Assembly (NCBI RefSeq): GCF_021462225.1
Contig: NC_061813.1
Span: 21,724,442 to 21,788,441 of the forward strand
Direction of reading: 5' to 3'
DNA length: 64,000 bases
From: Girardinichthys multiradiatus
Taxonomy: Eukaryota > Chordata > Actinopteri > Cyprinodontiformes > Goodeidae
Shown here piece after piece: positions 1-10,077 of the stretch. The position numbers and the translations under genes were made by a program. The notes under the pieces are model-generated. The model was given only the letters and a program-made list of their open reading frames with translations, was not told the origin of the DNA and made no database searches. Each line of letters starts with the position of its first letter. Position 1 is the first letter of the stretch.

Positions 1-471
1 GAGCACTTGGGTTGTGCAGCATGAAAACGATGTGAACTTCTAATTGATCAAAAAAACTGAAAACTAAATGAAAGTATTGGGGTAACTCTATATTACCTTA
101 AACGGGCCATTCATGCTGGAAAACCCTCCAATGTGGTTGATTAAAACACTTCTACAAAAAAAACTGGAACAAATTTCTCCCACAAAGATGTAAACGATTC
201 ATTACCAGTCATTGCAAATGCTTAATGGCAGTTGTTGCTGCCAAGGGTGACACAACTAATTAGGTTTAGAGGCCAACTTTTTCCCATAGAGCCACTTTGG
301 TTTAGATAGCTTTTCCCCTTAATAAATGAAAACATTTGTAAACTGCTTTACTCAGGTTATCTTTGATATAAATGTTTGTGCTAACAGCCAAATAAAATCT
401 CAAAGGACACAAATAATTTCCCAGCACTGTATTGTTTTCTAGTTTGATCCTCCTGCTGTCTTGTTTTCCAG
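1..471. other. RTTN intron, upstream of first exon in window
   Basis: This is AT-rich intron sequence. I see no exon, repeat family or RNA gene in it. Confidence 0.5.
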
Positions 472-569
472 CTGGTTTAATTGACAGTTGTGTGGAGCAG
501 CTGAAGCAGACTCATTCCCACCTCCACCTAGAGTCCGTCCGACCCGGAAAGGCTTCTCGCCGCAAGAAG
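472..569 (+). CDS. RTTN: RTTN exon (first seen in window)
   Basis: The acceptor is ttttccag at 464-471 and the donor is AAG|gtgagc at 570. The first two bases complete a codon from an exon outside the window. It reads LIDSCVEQLKQTHSHLHLES followed by a basic end, RPGKASRRKK. Confidence 0.8.
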
Positions 570-3228
570 GTGAGCACAAGCTGGCAGGAAACTTCCCATC
601 TCAGCGTTTGCATGGCTTTCCTCAGTTGGGTTAAATAACAAACTGAGCCTTCATGAAAGAGGTTTTGAAATAAATGTCATGAATAGGAACTGTACTGTCC
701 AGCTGTTTTTGTCAAGTGTTTAATGAGGCCAGCGAAGGCTGTTTTTTTAATCCAGAACAATAAAACATGTTTTTTGTTTTGTTTTCCCATATTTTCAGGA
801 AGTGGGCTATTTAAAAGAAGTCAAGCTGACTGCGGCGATCCTGCGGAGCGCTCTTTATTGCAGCGATGAATGCAAAGTGAGCCTCTATGCCTGCTATTAA
901 ATTCCCCACAGTTAATTGGTTTTTAATGGAACCTTGCAGTACAGGTGCTGTGTGCCTCCAATGAGATATATCCAAATGTGCCAGATGCTGCTAACATTTC
1001 TCCTTGTTGAGCTTTTTTTTTTAAATCTATATGTTTTTTGTTACTTTTGGAGGAATTGAGCTGTTTTTTTATCCCTTCGAGTAGCCTAGTGTTGATGTCC
1101 TTCACATTTACAAAGATATTGATCTTTGTCTGCATCGGGCTATTGCAAATGTGTTTTGTAATTAGGTTTGCTTTTTTTTTTACTCTGCAAACAACTGACT
1201 TAAAGGTTTTTTCTTTGCAAGCACATAAATCTAATCTATTTATGTGTTTAGGTGGTTGCTATGGATGCTCGTTTAACCCTGACGCTCTCTGCTCTATGGC
1301 CTTGGCTCCTATTGGATGACCCGACTATGGAAGCAGTGCTGGAGCTCCTGTGTGTCTATACAGCCAACTTCCATCCAGGTGTGAATGAGAGGTTTTTTGT
1401 GTGTGTTTTTTTTTGTTTTTTTTTGCTCCGTGCCTGTCCTGTCGCCTCCTTCTGCGATTAACAATCTCGCTGAGTCATACACACTTTGCATTAAGAGTCC
1501 CATTGTCCTTCGTAATGACCACATTGTGATCCGCTCCATAAGAGCAGTGCGTGGCCACTTGCCGGTAACAATGGGCACCGTGTCAGGATCGATCAGGCTG
1601 CACGTCTGTGTCCCTGCAGATTCAGACCAGTGGGACATGATGTCGAAAACAAGAGAACATGTCTGGCCTGCCTGAGATGTTTGCATTCGTTCTTGCCAAC
1701 TGGCTGATTTGTTAAGAAACAGCAGTTTAAAGAAACAAGATTCAGGAGGAAAACAATGTGGCAAATTAAGTTTAACAGCTCATGATTACTTTGATCTCTG
1801 CATGTGTGGATTCACTCACGTGTTACTTACTAATACAAAGTGTCATGCAGAAGTATTCATGCCAATTCAACTGTTGTGGCATTTTATCATGTTCCAACCA
1901 CAAACTTTAATCACTTTTGAAGAATTTATATGACAGACTAATTGTGAACAGGAAGAAAAGGACACAGTAATAAAAATGTTGCTTTTGTATTCACACTCCC
2001 CTTTTCCTCTGATGTCTCTAAATAAAACCCACCTGGCTTCAAAAGTCATTTAATTAGTGCATGAAGTCCATCTGATGTGATAAAATCTCAGTATAAATCC
2101 AGGTGTTTTGTGAAAGCCCCAGAGATTTGTTAGAGAACAAACAGCTCCATGAAGACCAGAGAACACACCAGACAGGCCAGGGATGATGTTCTGGTGAAGT
2201 TTGAGGGTTAGGGTTAGGTTATAAACAACATCCCAAACTTTGAACATCTCCCATAGCACATCGAGTCCATAGTGTGTTGCAGAACTGCTAACCTATCAGA
2301 ACACGGCCGTTCACCTAAACTGACGAGCTGGACACGCTCAGTATCCTTCAGAAGCAGTGTTGAGGACTCGGGAGGAGCCACAGAGATCCCCACCTCTGGT
2401 TTGAGAATCTGTCTACAGCACAAATATTAGTTATGTTGTTTTGTCTTAATGGAAGAGTGAAACGAACAAAGTTATTGCTAATAGAAAAGCCATGGGAAAA
2501 AGTCCCATCTGCAGTTTCCATGTAGTGGATATCGCAGACATATGGAAGATGTTGTTCTGGTGACCAAAATTGCACTTTTTGGCCTACATTAGAAATGATG
2601 TATTTGGTGGAAAGCTAACACAGGGGAAGCAGCATCATGGTGATGCTTTTTACCAGCAGAGACTGGGAAGCGTGTCATATTGTTGGGGAGATTAAGCAAA
2701 TGAAGGGCAATCCTAAAAGAAAACCCATATTTAGGCATTACAAGCTGGCGCACAGTCAAATTCCAGACCTAAATCCAATTAGGTATTTGTGGCAAGACTT
2801 TCAGTTTCTGTATGTGAAATGCCAGGTTTACCTATACCTCGGAAAACGTTCAGCTGTAATCACAACAAAAAGTGTTCCTGCCAAGTGCTGACTCAGGGTA
2901 GCTGGGTAGATGCACACCACACTTTTCAGATTTTCAACTTGTAAAGAAGTAAAAGCATGTAACCTCTTCCTTTCACTTCACAGTTATGCTGTGCTCTGCT
3001 TTGCATTGGTCTAGCACATTGAATCCACCCTGAAAAATGCAATGAAGTGTGAAGTTGCAATGAGGCAAAATATAAAAAAGTCAAAGGGGTGTGAAGACTT
3101 TTGAGAGACACTGTGGTCGTGCAAATCAGTTTCGTCAGTGAGGAAATGAAATTTCATGCGCTAATTGCAAGTGTTGTCAGGTTCGTGTAAGTAACTCTAT
3201 ACTTGATTGGCAGCAATTCCTCAGTGAA

Positions 3229-3277
<49 letters not shown>

Positions 3278-6138
3278 ACTTGCTTTAGACTGCACCCACC
3301 CCCAACCACATCAGCTCAAGCTGTGAAGCAGCAGAAATCAGTGAAGTCAGGCACAGTATTTCCCTAAAGGTTAACTGATCAGCAAGCTGGATTTGGGCTT
3401 CATGCAGCCTGGCTTAGTATTACACCATCCACCCTTAGGCAACCGCTGAGTCTCCTGAGACGCCTTCATTTCTACTTGCTCTTTCATCTCCTCTCTACCA
3501 CCTTCATCCAAAACTTTGTTAGCGTTGCTGGTTTAAGCGGAGCTGTTGTTTTTATCTGCTCCATCCCTACTTATTTTCTGAAGGCAGTTGCAAAGAAAGG
3601 AAAAATTCACTCTTGTTCTGATTTTACCAGACATAAGATGTTCCATGTATTGGAATTTACTTGATCCTGTTTAAGGCAGCGCTTGGAATGCTTATGATTG
3701 TATCGGAGAGATCCTGTTTAACCCTTGTCGATTTCACGATTGCTTCTTGACAGGCGTAGGCATAACCTGTGGCTAACAGCTACATTAGAGGGACCATTCT
3801 AAGATTAGTATAGCCAACAGGTTGTGATTTTCTCAAATGAACAACATTCATCAGTGTCAATGCCTGGTGAGGGATTTTTTTTATTTATTCTGTATTTAAA
3901 CTACTGCTGCAGAAACTGTTCGCTGTGAATATGTTGCAAAAAAACAGATAATTTTTATATTTTGCATCTTTTACTTCCTTGATACCTTTTTGTGTTTGCA
4001 ATCTGGATGTTTTGGCATAATGAATATCAACTATAGCCTGAGGCTGCTAAGCAAAATAATTTGCCTCCTACCCAGAGTTAGAACACTGCAGTCGTCATAA
4101 TGAGGCAGTCATTTCAAGGTGGATGGAGATCTGGAAATGAAAGGTGCCACAAATGCTTCAAAGTGAAAGCTGGATGAGCTTCTGTTATGTTTTAGCAATT
4201 AAATGATTAACAAATAGTCAAATTCACACCGCGATCCACTACTTCATCGTTTTACCCATTTTGCTAGACTGTTATTATTTTTAAAAAGGAAAAAACTAGT
4301 CCCTTTGCCATGGAGTGGTGTTTGGGTGTAGTGGCAGACAGCCGTGCCACCCAAGGGGCCAGTCTGCATTTCTGCTTTGACTGGTGCTGCAGGCTGCCAA
4401 ACTCTTCAGCTTTAAGATAAACAGAAAGAGCTGAGTGGCTCCTGTTGTGTTTCATTGTTTTACTTAACTGTTCTTTCAAGGGATGGAAACTACTGTGTGG
4501 TTGTTATCAGTGGTAACTTTAAAGCATGTTGCTGGCTGAAAATACTATATTTTCCAAACACAACAGATCCATTATCAAAATGCCTCACACTTCTCTTAGA
4601 GTTTTAGCTTCCTGGTGGCAAAAATGTGTACCAGTTGTTCAAGGAAAGTCTATCTGTAACAAATTATAGGCAAGCACAGTTGGAATGTATGACACCTGAA
4701 ATATTAAAGCCGACCAAAAACTCCATCCTAACAGTCCTTTGTGATTGCGATATTGCACACATTGAAACTACAATGTCAACTGGTACTTGATATATTATGC
4801 AGTGATAAGACACTTTTTAGGTGGAAGAACCTTTTTTTTTGTTTGTTTTTTTATGAAACATGGAACTCAGAAAAATAGGAGGAAATGGAATTTATTTGAA
4901 AAATAAATAATGAAATTGTGGGAAGGTTAGAGTGATCTAACATTGGATGTACCTCAGGTCTCAAGTGAGAAATGTCAGATTTGCTTGACACAAAGAGATG
5001 AAGAGGGTGTGTTTGCACCTCAACCTCAGTTATGGTTGAGGTGCAAACACACCCTCCATTTCTGCTACCTGTATGACTCCTTCTATTTCCAATGGTTATA
5101 ATCAGTCTGACAGAGGGAGGTATCCCAATCCTTGTGGTTTTTAGTATAACAATGACCATCAGTGGGACCCTTTGTGGGGTTCCTTGAGACGACATTGTTG
5201 TAAATAAGCGCCGTTTAACTAAATAATCTGAACTGAAACTATCTGTGTAGTTATGCTGCTATAGGCTTAGGCTGCTGGAGGACATAACGACCACTTTCAC
5301 CCTCTTCGCTACATTCTCACACTACTCTCCAATTTTGCATTATTTGCTGTTATTTCAGCTTTTAACTTTATGTTCTCTCTTTTCTCTTCCTAGAAGCTAC
5401 ACCTGGCCTGGCTCTGTGTCTACCTGTGACACCTTTCTGGAGAGGGGCATCGTCCAAGCTTCTGCTGGCAACAACTTAATGCTCACCCTCTACCGATGAT
5501 CCACATAGCCCTGTCTTTTAGTGTTCAACCCTTTCTCTCTGCTAGACATGGCAACTGACTGAGCTTTTACTGTGACTAACACTCTGTGCTCTCTTTCAGA
5601 CTCTAACCTTGAAAACTGGCTCAGAGTTTATCTGTTCTTTCTTTCTAGGTGAAACGACTAAAGGAGCTACATCCATTAACATTTACTTTTCCTTCCCATA
5701 GAAAGTACTCCTGAATCAGTGCTTCTTTGTTCTTTTTGTGTCTCTGCTCTGTTCTCTCAAACCCCCAGTCAGTTGTGGCAGATGGCCGCTCACACTGAGC
5801 CTGGTTCTGCTGGAGGTTTCTTCCTGTTTAAAGGGAGTTTTCCCTCTCCACTGTCGCTACATGCATGCTCAGTATGAGGGAATGCTGCAGTCAACACCAG
5901 TGACTGTCCACTGTCTCTACATGCTCATCCAGGAGGAGGGAATGCTGCAAGTCACTGACTGGATGCAATCTGCTGGGTTTCCTTAGACAGAAAAACTTTT
6001 TATCCAATTTGAATAAATAACTGAATCTGACTGCACTGTTCAATGGTTAGGATTAATTGGAATGTATGTAGCTGAATGTTGTAAAGTGCCTTTAGACAAT
6101 GTGTTGTGAATTGGCGCTATATAAATAAAACTGAATTG

Positions 6139-6180
<42 letters not shown>

Positions 6181-9100
6181 TTATTGCTAATTGTTTTTTT
6201 TCTGTTGTAATAAAATCTTTTTTTTCTTGGTTGCCAGCATGCAGTTCCCTCTGTGGCAGCAGCCCCAGTGGGGTACCAGGATCCAAAGGCTCCTCCAACA
6301 CCTCTTTGATGCACTCGGTCATGAAGCTGTCCTCTCTCGCTCCAGATAACAGCCCCGTCCACAATCTGTCCTTCTCTCTCCTGACTAACTTGGCTGTGTC
6401 GCGGGACTGTAGGTGCATCTTGCAAAAGGTGCAACGACATTATTGAAATAAAAATAGCAAATCTAAAAGATTAGAAGAATAGTTCTTTTTCCTTTTTAGA
6501 TGTACAGTATAGTTGTACAATTTTGCTTTGTGTGTTTAAATGTCAGTCAGTCATATATGTGTTTAAATGAAAGCTTTCCCCTGTTTACCCTGTGTAAAAT
6601 ATACTGTCTAAAGGGAGGCCTGATGAAGTCTTCACATGCTGCTAAAACTGTGATCTCTCTTCTTTCATCATTTCTTGTAATTCTCAGAGTAATTTCCTTC
6701 AAGCCTTCCTGTTAGCACCAGTCCCTAAGGTGGCTGGTGCTAAGGCCGCACCGGCAGGAGGTGGGGGTGGGAACCCCCTGACCCTGTGGCTGAGACTCCT
6801 GGTCAGCCTATCCTCCACAGGAGATGGGCAGCAGAGTATTCTGAAAGTGTCCGGAGTCCTGGAACTGCTGGCAGACTTGGCACCGCAGCGAAAACATGCG
6901 TTGCTCACCCTTCACAACCTCTGCTTCTGCCCTGCCAATAAATCTCATGTCATGGCTAATGGTACGGAACTGGAGATGGGTTTAGATTTCATTTTCATAA
7001 ATGCCTGATGTTTCCAAACTGATTTCACGCCTCTAAGTTGAATAGGTCTCCTCACCAACTGTATGTTTGGGATTTAATAGCAATAACTGAATTTACAGTG
7101 CTTGTAAAACATTTGGACCCCTTGAAGTTTTCCTAAATTTGTCACGTTACCTGAAACCTCAGTTTATTTTATTGGGGTTTTATGTAATAGACCAGCAATT
7201 CAAGACAAACAAAATACAAAAAAGAGAGATTTTTTTTTTAATACAAATTAACCTCTAAAAAGTGCATTTGTATTCCTCCCCAGTTAATGTGATACCCCTA
7301 AAGAAAATCCATGCTAAATGCTTTCAGTCAGCATCCAATTAGTCAATAGTCTTCCTGTGTTTAGTTTAATTACTGTAGAAATACAGTTCTGTGAAGGCTT
7401 TAGAGATTTATTTGAGAACATTAGTGAACAAGCAAAATCATTAACTGCAAATGCCCTAACATAAAGTCAATATTTTAGGCATAAGTCTTCAGGGCATGGT
7501 TAAAAAAGTAATCTCTTTAGTTTGCAAATAAAACAATGTTCTTGTTAATAAAAGTTTCTCCTCACATCTAAACAATAGTTCCTAATAGAAAGACATTTCC
7601 ACATTTTTTGACAAAGCATCGCTACATTAGGCTAATACCACTAATTATTGAAGTGACTAACCAGTTAGAGTCAAAGATAAATTATGTTGACAACACTAAA
7701 CCAGAACCAAATACAGAATAAAGTTTATAACATGAGCTTTTAACTTTTGATATCAGAGTAATGTAATTAAGGTGCGACAAAAATAAATACAAAAGTTTGC
7801 CGTAGTTACAGTTCAGACCATCTAACTAACTAGCAGTGTGTTGCTAAAGTTTCATCTACATGAGGAGGAAATAATCTAAGATTGAGACAAAAATGAAAGC
7901 GGAGGAAGCTGCTGAGACTGAAAAGGTTTGTGTACGTGTAAAATGTGTACCACACAAAGAACCACGCAGGTTTTGGCAGAGGGGCCAGGTGCGTGGAAAC
8001 TGTCATGTGACCCCTTTTGTTTTGTTTTTCCTGTGGAAGAATTGACATTTACGCTGTAAGCTGTGGTTTCTCTGAAACTGAGACCCCGATTATGACCACG
8101 TAATGAAACCTATTTAAATTTTTTAGGTTGTAAACTGTATGTATGCCAGGACTTAGCCTTGTTTCTCTAATTTGTTTTCTGTAACAGTCTCTATTTAAAC
8201 CATATGATGCCTTGAACGTTTTAATACAATTATTTATATTAGTTTATAGTCTTACAGATAATCGGTTCTTATGTTTGCATTCCAGATAAAGCCATGAAGG
8301 TTTTGTTATCGTGTTTGGAAAGTAAAGAGATGGAAACCTGCTGTATGGGAGCATCTGCACTGTGGGCATTGCTCCACAACAATCAGAGGGTGAGGTGATT
8401 GAGTCTATGCTGTCTTTGCTTGGTTTTGTAATTTCTCTTTTAACTTTCATTTTGATGTTATGCTTGCAAAACCTACAACATCTATCTTGTCCTCTCATTT
8501 ACGTAGACCTACATTCGTAAACATAAACAAAAAGATCTTAATTTTTCTGCATCTATTCTTTTTTTCTTTTTTTTTAAAGGGGAGGACTGCACTGAAGTGT
8601 CCATCTGTTCGGTTAAAAATCGAGGAGGCACTGACCATCTATAAGAAAGGCATGCACTTTGAAAACCAAATAACTATTTCCAGACGCCAGGCTTTTGGAT
8701 GTTCTCATCAGAAACCAGCAATAACAAGCAAAAACAAGTGCTTATTTTATTTTTATTTTAAAATAAATAATTTAACATTGAAAGGAAAGCCATTTTTACA
8801 TTTTTTTGTGCTGAAAAACGAAGGAATGGAAATTAAGATTTGGCTGTTGTTCATCCTAATAGACCACCCTGTGACAGTAGGAGGTGCTGTTTCTTCTGTA
8901 CACTTCAAATGGATTCACTGCAAAACAAGCCTAGATGAGCAAAAACATACATAATACGACATACGTACATTTTTGATGAGTTGGGACTGGCATTTTCTTA
9001 TCACATCTAATCCAGCATCAAACACTCACCTCTACCATGTACGGGCAGTGATGTCACAGGGGGAAGCATATACCTTTCTAGTGCAAGTTGAGGTATCGAG

Positions 9101-9453
9101 GAGGTCATATAACAAGAATGTTTTTAGTTTTTCTTAAGTATGAAACAAAAATTAATTAAAATTCAAACTGCACACCTGGGGAAACAAAAAAAATGGTTTG
9201 TATATTTATTAAAAATGTATTTTAAAATAAAAATCAAGGACAGACTCCAGGCAGACTAAAAATAAAGTACTGTTTTTTCTTTTAGTGCTGGTCTCTGTTA
9301 AGAAAATGCAATTACCAAAGAATGCAATGATGACAAAAAAAACCCGTGTTTGTTTGTTTTTTCTGGTCTGTAGGTGCAGAGAAGAAACAGGAACCTTTGA
9401 GTTCCTATCTGCAGAAGTGCCTCGATCACCTTTCCCAGCTGCTAAACAGTTGA
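472..9453 (+). CDS. RTTN: RTTN (rotatin), C-terminal part, 8 exons, 5' end outside window
   Basis: Rotatin is a large armadillo-like centriolar protein needed for centriole elongation and ciliary/left-right patterning (known for the family). Eight coding exons join in phase: 472-569, 799-876, 1252-1378, 6238-6428, 6688-6961, 8286-8389, 8580-8649, 9374-9453. They encode about 339 residues plus a split codon at the 5' edge, against roughly 2,200 residues in the human protein, so only the C-terminal ~15% is here. Recognisable stretches are LIDSCVEQLKQTHSHLHLES, the helical segment LLTNLAVSRDCRCILQKSNF, the repeat-like LTLHNLCFCPANKSHVMANG, TALKCPSVRLKIEEAL, and the C-terminus LQKCLDHLSQLLNS. Leucine-rich helix pairs fit an ARM-type solenoid. 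All introns are GT-AG except the last, which needs a GC donor. The next gene, CD226, starts 560 bp downstream on the same strand, as in other vertebrates. The assignment rests on remembered family sequence plus synteny. Confidence 0.85.
799..876 (+). CDS. RTTN: RTTN exon
   Basis: The exon has 26 whole codons (phase 0 to 0) with acceptor attttcag and donor AAA|gtgagc. It reads EVGYLKEVKLTAAILRSALY then CSDECK. It is too short and lacks the start needed for a simple ORF scan. Confidence 0.8.
1252..1378 (+). CDS. RTTN: RTTN exon
   Basis: The acceptor is gtgtttag and the donor is CCAG|gtgtga. It encodes VVAMDARLTLTLSALWPWLL, then a leucine-rich helix ending CVYTANFHP, and stops in phase 1. The following intron (~4.9 kb) is filled with transposon remains. 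Confidence 0.85.
1890..3116 (+). mobile_element. Decayed Tc1-type transposon in RTTN intron
   Basis: The text matches a common vertebrate Tc1 family whose ends read like CAGTGCCTTGCAAAAGTATT. Remnants appear in order: the intron-like leader (cacctggcttcaaaagtcat), GAAGACCAGAGAACACACCA, GACAGGCCAGGGATGATGTT, the transposase helix-turn-helix region near 2230-2300, the GACTGGGAAGCG region near 2660, CCAGACCTAAATCCAATTAG (the PDLNPI motif) at 2764-2783, and the right terminal repeat up to about 3115. The reading frame is destroyed throughout. Confidence 0.75.
3233..3274. repeat. (TG)n microsatellite
   Basis: About 21 uninterrupted TG units lie inside the large RTTN intron. Confidence 0.95.
3275..5220. 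other. RTTN intron without recognised genes
   Basis: This is mostly unique-looking AT-rich intron sequence. The one structure I can point to is the perfect inverted repeat at 5003-5056, listed separately. Confidence 0.5.
5003..5056. repeat. Perfect 23-bp inverted repeat (hairpin), 8-nt loop
   Basis: The left arm (5003-5025) starts GAGGGTGTGTTTGCACCTCA and ends ACC. Loop 5026-5033 is tcagttat. The right arm (5034-5056) is the exact reverse complement. Flanking bases do not extend the pairing. RNA from either strand would fold into a 23-bp stem. Confidence 0.95.
5225..6145 (+). repeat. Dispersed fish repeat with GAATTGAATT-type tail
   Basis: The block starts around 'gtagttatgctgctataggc' and ends with ggcgctatataaataaaact followed by GAATTGAATTGAAT. 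Its last ~70 bp are repeated on the other strand at 43073-43143 and 29839-29890, which shows it is interspersed. I recall this tail as very common in teleosts but cannot name the family. No coding frame is evident. Confidence 0.7.
6145..6177. repeat. (TA)n microsatellite
   Basis: About 16 AT units directly follow the 3' tail of the dispersed repeat, 60 bp before an RTTN exon. Confidence 0.95.
6238..6428 (+). CDS. RTTN: RTTN exon
   Basis: The acceptor ggttgccag follows a T-rich tract and the donor is AAG|gtgcaa, a weaker match than the others. It encodes CSSLCGSSPSGVPGSKGSSN, then a helical stretch LSFSLLTNLAVSRDCRCILQ. The exon lies about 60 bp after a TA microsatellite that ends a dispersed repeat. 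Confidence 0.85.
6688..6961 (+). CDS. RTTN: RTTN exon (largest here)
   Basis: The acceptor is ttctcag and the donor is AATG|gtacgg, with 91 codons plus one base. It opens SNFLQAFLLAPVPK, continues with a glycine-rich loop (AGGGGG) and then helices containing LTLWLRLLVSLSSTGDGQQS and LELLADLAPQRKHALLTLHN. The helix pairs resemble ARM repeats. Confidence 0.88.
7096..7445 (+). mobile_element. Tc1-type transposon, 5' part only
   Basis: It begins CAGTGCTTGTAAAACATTTG after a TA and continues through the usual terminal repeat and leader: ttttatgtaatagaccagca, then the 'gtgaaggctttagagattta' block. It stops near 'aacattagtgaacaagcaaa'. There is no transposase region, so it is a truncated copy in an RTTN intron. 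Confidence 0.75.
7446..8285. other. RTTN intron, nothing recognised
   Basis: AT-rich intron sequence between the truncated Tc1 and the next exon. I see no gene or clear repeat. Confidence 0.45.
8286..8389 (+). CDS. RTTN: RTTN exon
   Basis: The acceptor is gcattccag and the donor is AGG|gtgagg. Two bases complete the split Asp codon, then 34 codons follow: KAMKVLLSCLESKEMETCCM, then GASALWALLHNNQR. It is a typical paired-helix unit. Confidence 0.88.
8580..8649 (+). CDS. RTTN: RTTN penultimate exon with GC donor
   Basis: The acceptor is ttttaaag after a long T tract. It reads GRTALKCPSVRLKIEEALTI then YKK plus one base. No GT fits the required phase. The sequence at the boundary is AAAG|gcatgc, so a GC-AG intron joins it to 9374, where the first two bases GT complete a glycine codon. 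Confidence 0.8.
8650..9373. other. Last RTTN intron (GC-AG)
   Basis: A 724-bp intron starting gcatgc and ending gtctgtag. It is AT-rich with no recognisable repeat family. Confidence 0.6.
9374..9453 (+). CDS. RTTN: RTTN terminal coding exon
   Basis: The acceptor is ggtctgtag. In the phase set by the previous exon it reads AEKKQEPLSSYLQKCLDHLS then QLLNS and TGA at 9451-9453. A variant poly(A) signal ATTAAA lies 67 bp after the stop, at 9520-9525. Confidence 0.82.
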
Positions 9454-10013
9454 ATAATAGATATTTTTTTGTATAGTTTTGAATCATGTTTTGTTACCTA
9501 TCAGATATGTCATTTAGATATTAAAGTGACTTCAGCATTTTTTTTTTCCTTGCGCAATGTCATTTTTCACAACCAGGCTATGTGTGCATTTAAACTCATC
9601 TGTTGTGGTTACAGCGGTGTGTGGCAGCTTGTTAACCGAAAAACATTTTCACATGAAGAAACCCAACATTTAGAGGAAACACAAACAATTATAGCAGTAA
9701 ATGTGAGACATCTGGTCATGCCAGTTCTATCTTTTTTTTTTTATGTTTATTGTATATAAAAACAGTTTTCAGTCTTGATTTCCATGTAGGAAAACTTTAT
9801 TATAAACCCCAACATGCATGATGAGGTCGTAAGTTTGCCATCCATCCCCAATCCCAGTGATAAAGAGCCCTTCTGTGTGGAGTGGGACACCATGAATTGT
9901 CCCCCTGTAGCTTAAGTGCTTCTTCGCAGCCAGAGATGGAGCAGGAAGTGCAGCTTGGGCGTCTCTGCACTCGTCTCATCAATGCAGCTTTCATTCTCCC
10001 TCGGTGGGGCAAG
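9454..10013. promoter_or_regulatory. RTTN 3' UTR / CD226 upstream region
   Basis: A 560-bp interval between two same-strand genes must hold the end of RTTN and, if the CD226 start is correctly placed, the CD226 promoter or 5' UTR. I see no convincing TATA box. The stretch 9882-10013 is open in the CD226 frame but is probably untranslated. Confidence 0.4.
9520..9525 (+). terminator. Candidate RTTN poly(A) signal (ATTAAA)
   Basis: This is the only ATTAAA/AATAAA-type hexamer I see in the 560 bp between the RTTN stop and the CD226 start, and it is followed by T-rich sequence. No transcript evidence is available. Confidence 0.4.
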
Positions 10014-10077
10014 ATGGAGGCTGTACAAAAGGACTACTGGTACTTCGTGGTACTCCTCTTTCTCCCTTTTCTTAAAG
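10014..10077 (+). CDS. CD226: CD226 exon 1: signal peptide
   Basis: ATG at 10014 opens MEAVQKDYWYFVVLLFLPFL plus K, then AAAG|gtatgg. The single leftover base fits the acceptor at 11758 (gtgtctag|TT). An upstream in-frame ATG near 9939 would put about 25 polar residues ahead of the hydrophobic core, so the later start is preferred. Confidence 0.7.

Noticed and set aside
1309..1764. 151-codon minus-strand ORF
   Set aside because: It overlaps an RTTN exon in antisense and runs into intron. There is no family resemblance.
2204..2219. Telomere-like GGGTTAGGGTTAGG
   Set aside because: It lies inside a decayed Tc1 whose normal text is 'agggttaggttataaa'. Two units arise by a small duplication, so it is not an interstitial telomere.
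6092..6440. ORFs with Tyr-Ile repeats
   Set aside because: They come from the (TA)n microsatellite. The overlapping true coding sequence is the RTTN exon at 6238-6428.
8460..8954. 164-codon plus-strand ORF
   Set aside because: Only its 8580-8649 part is a real RTTN exon. The rest is intron read through the GC donor.
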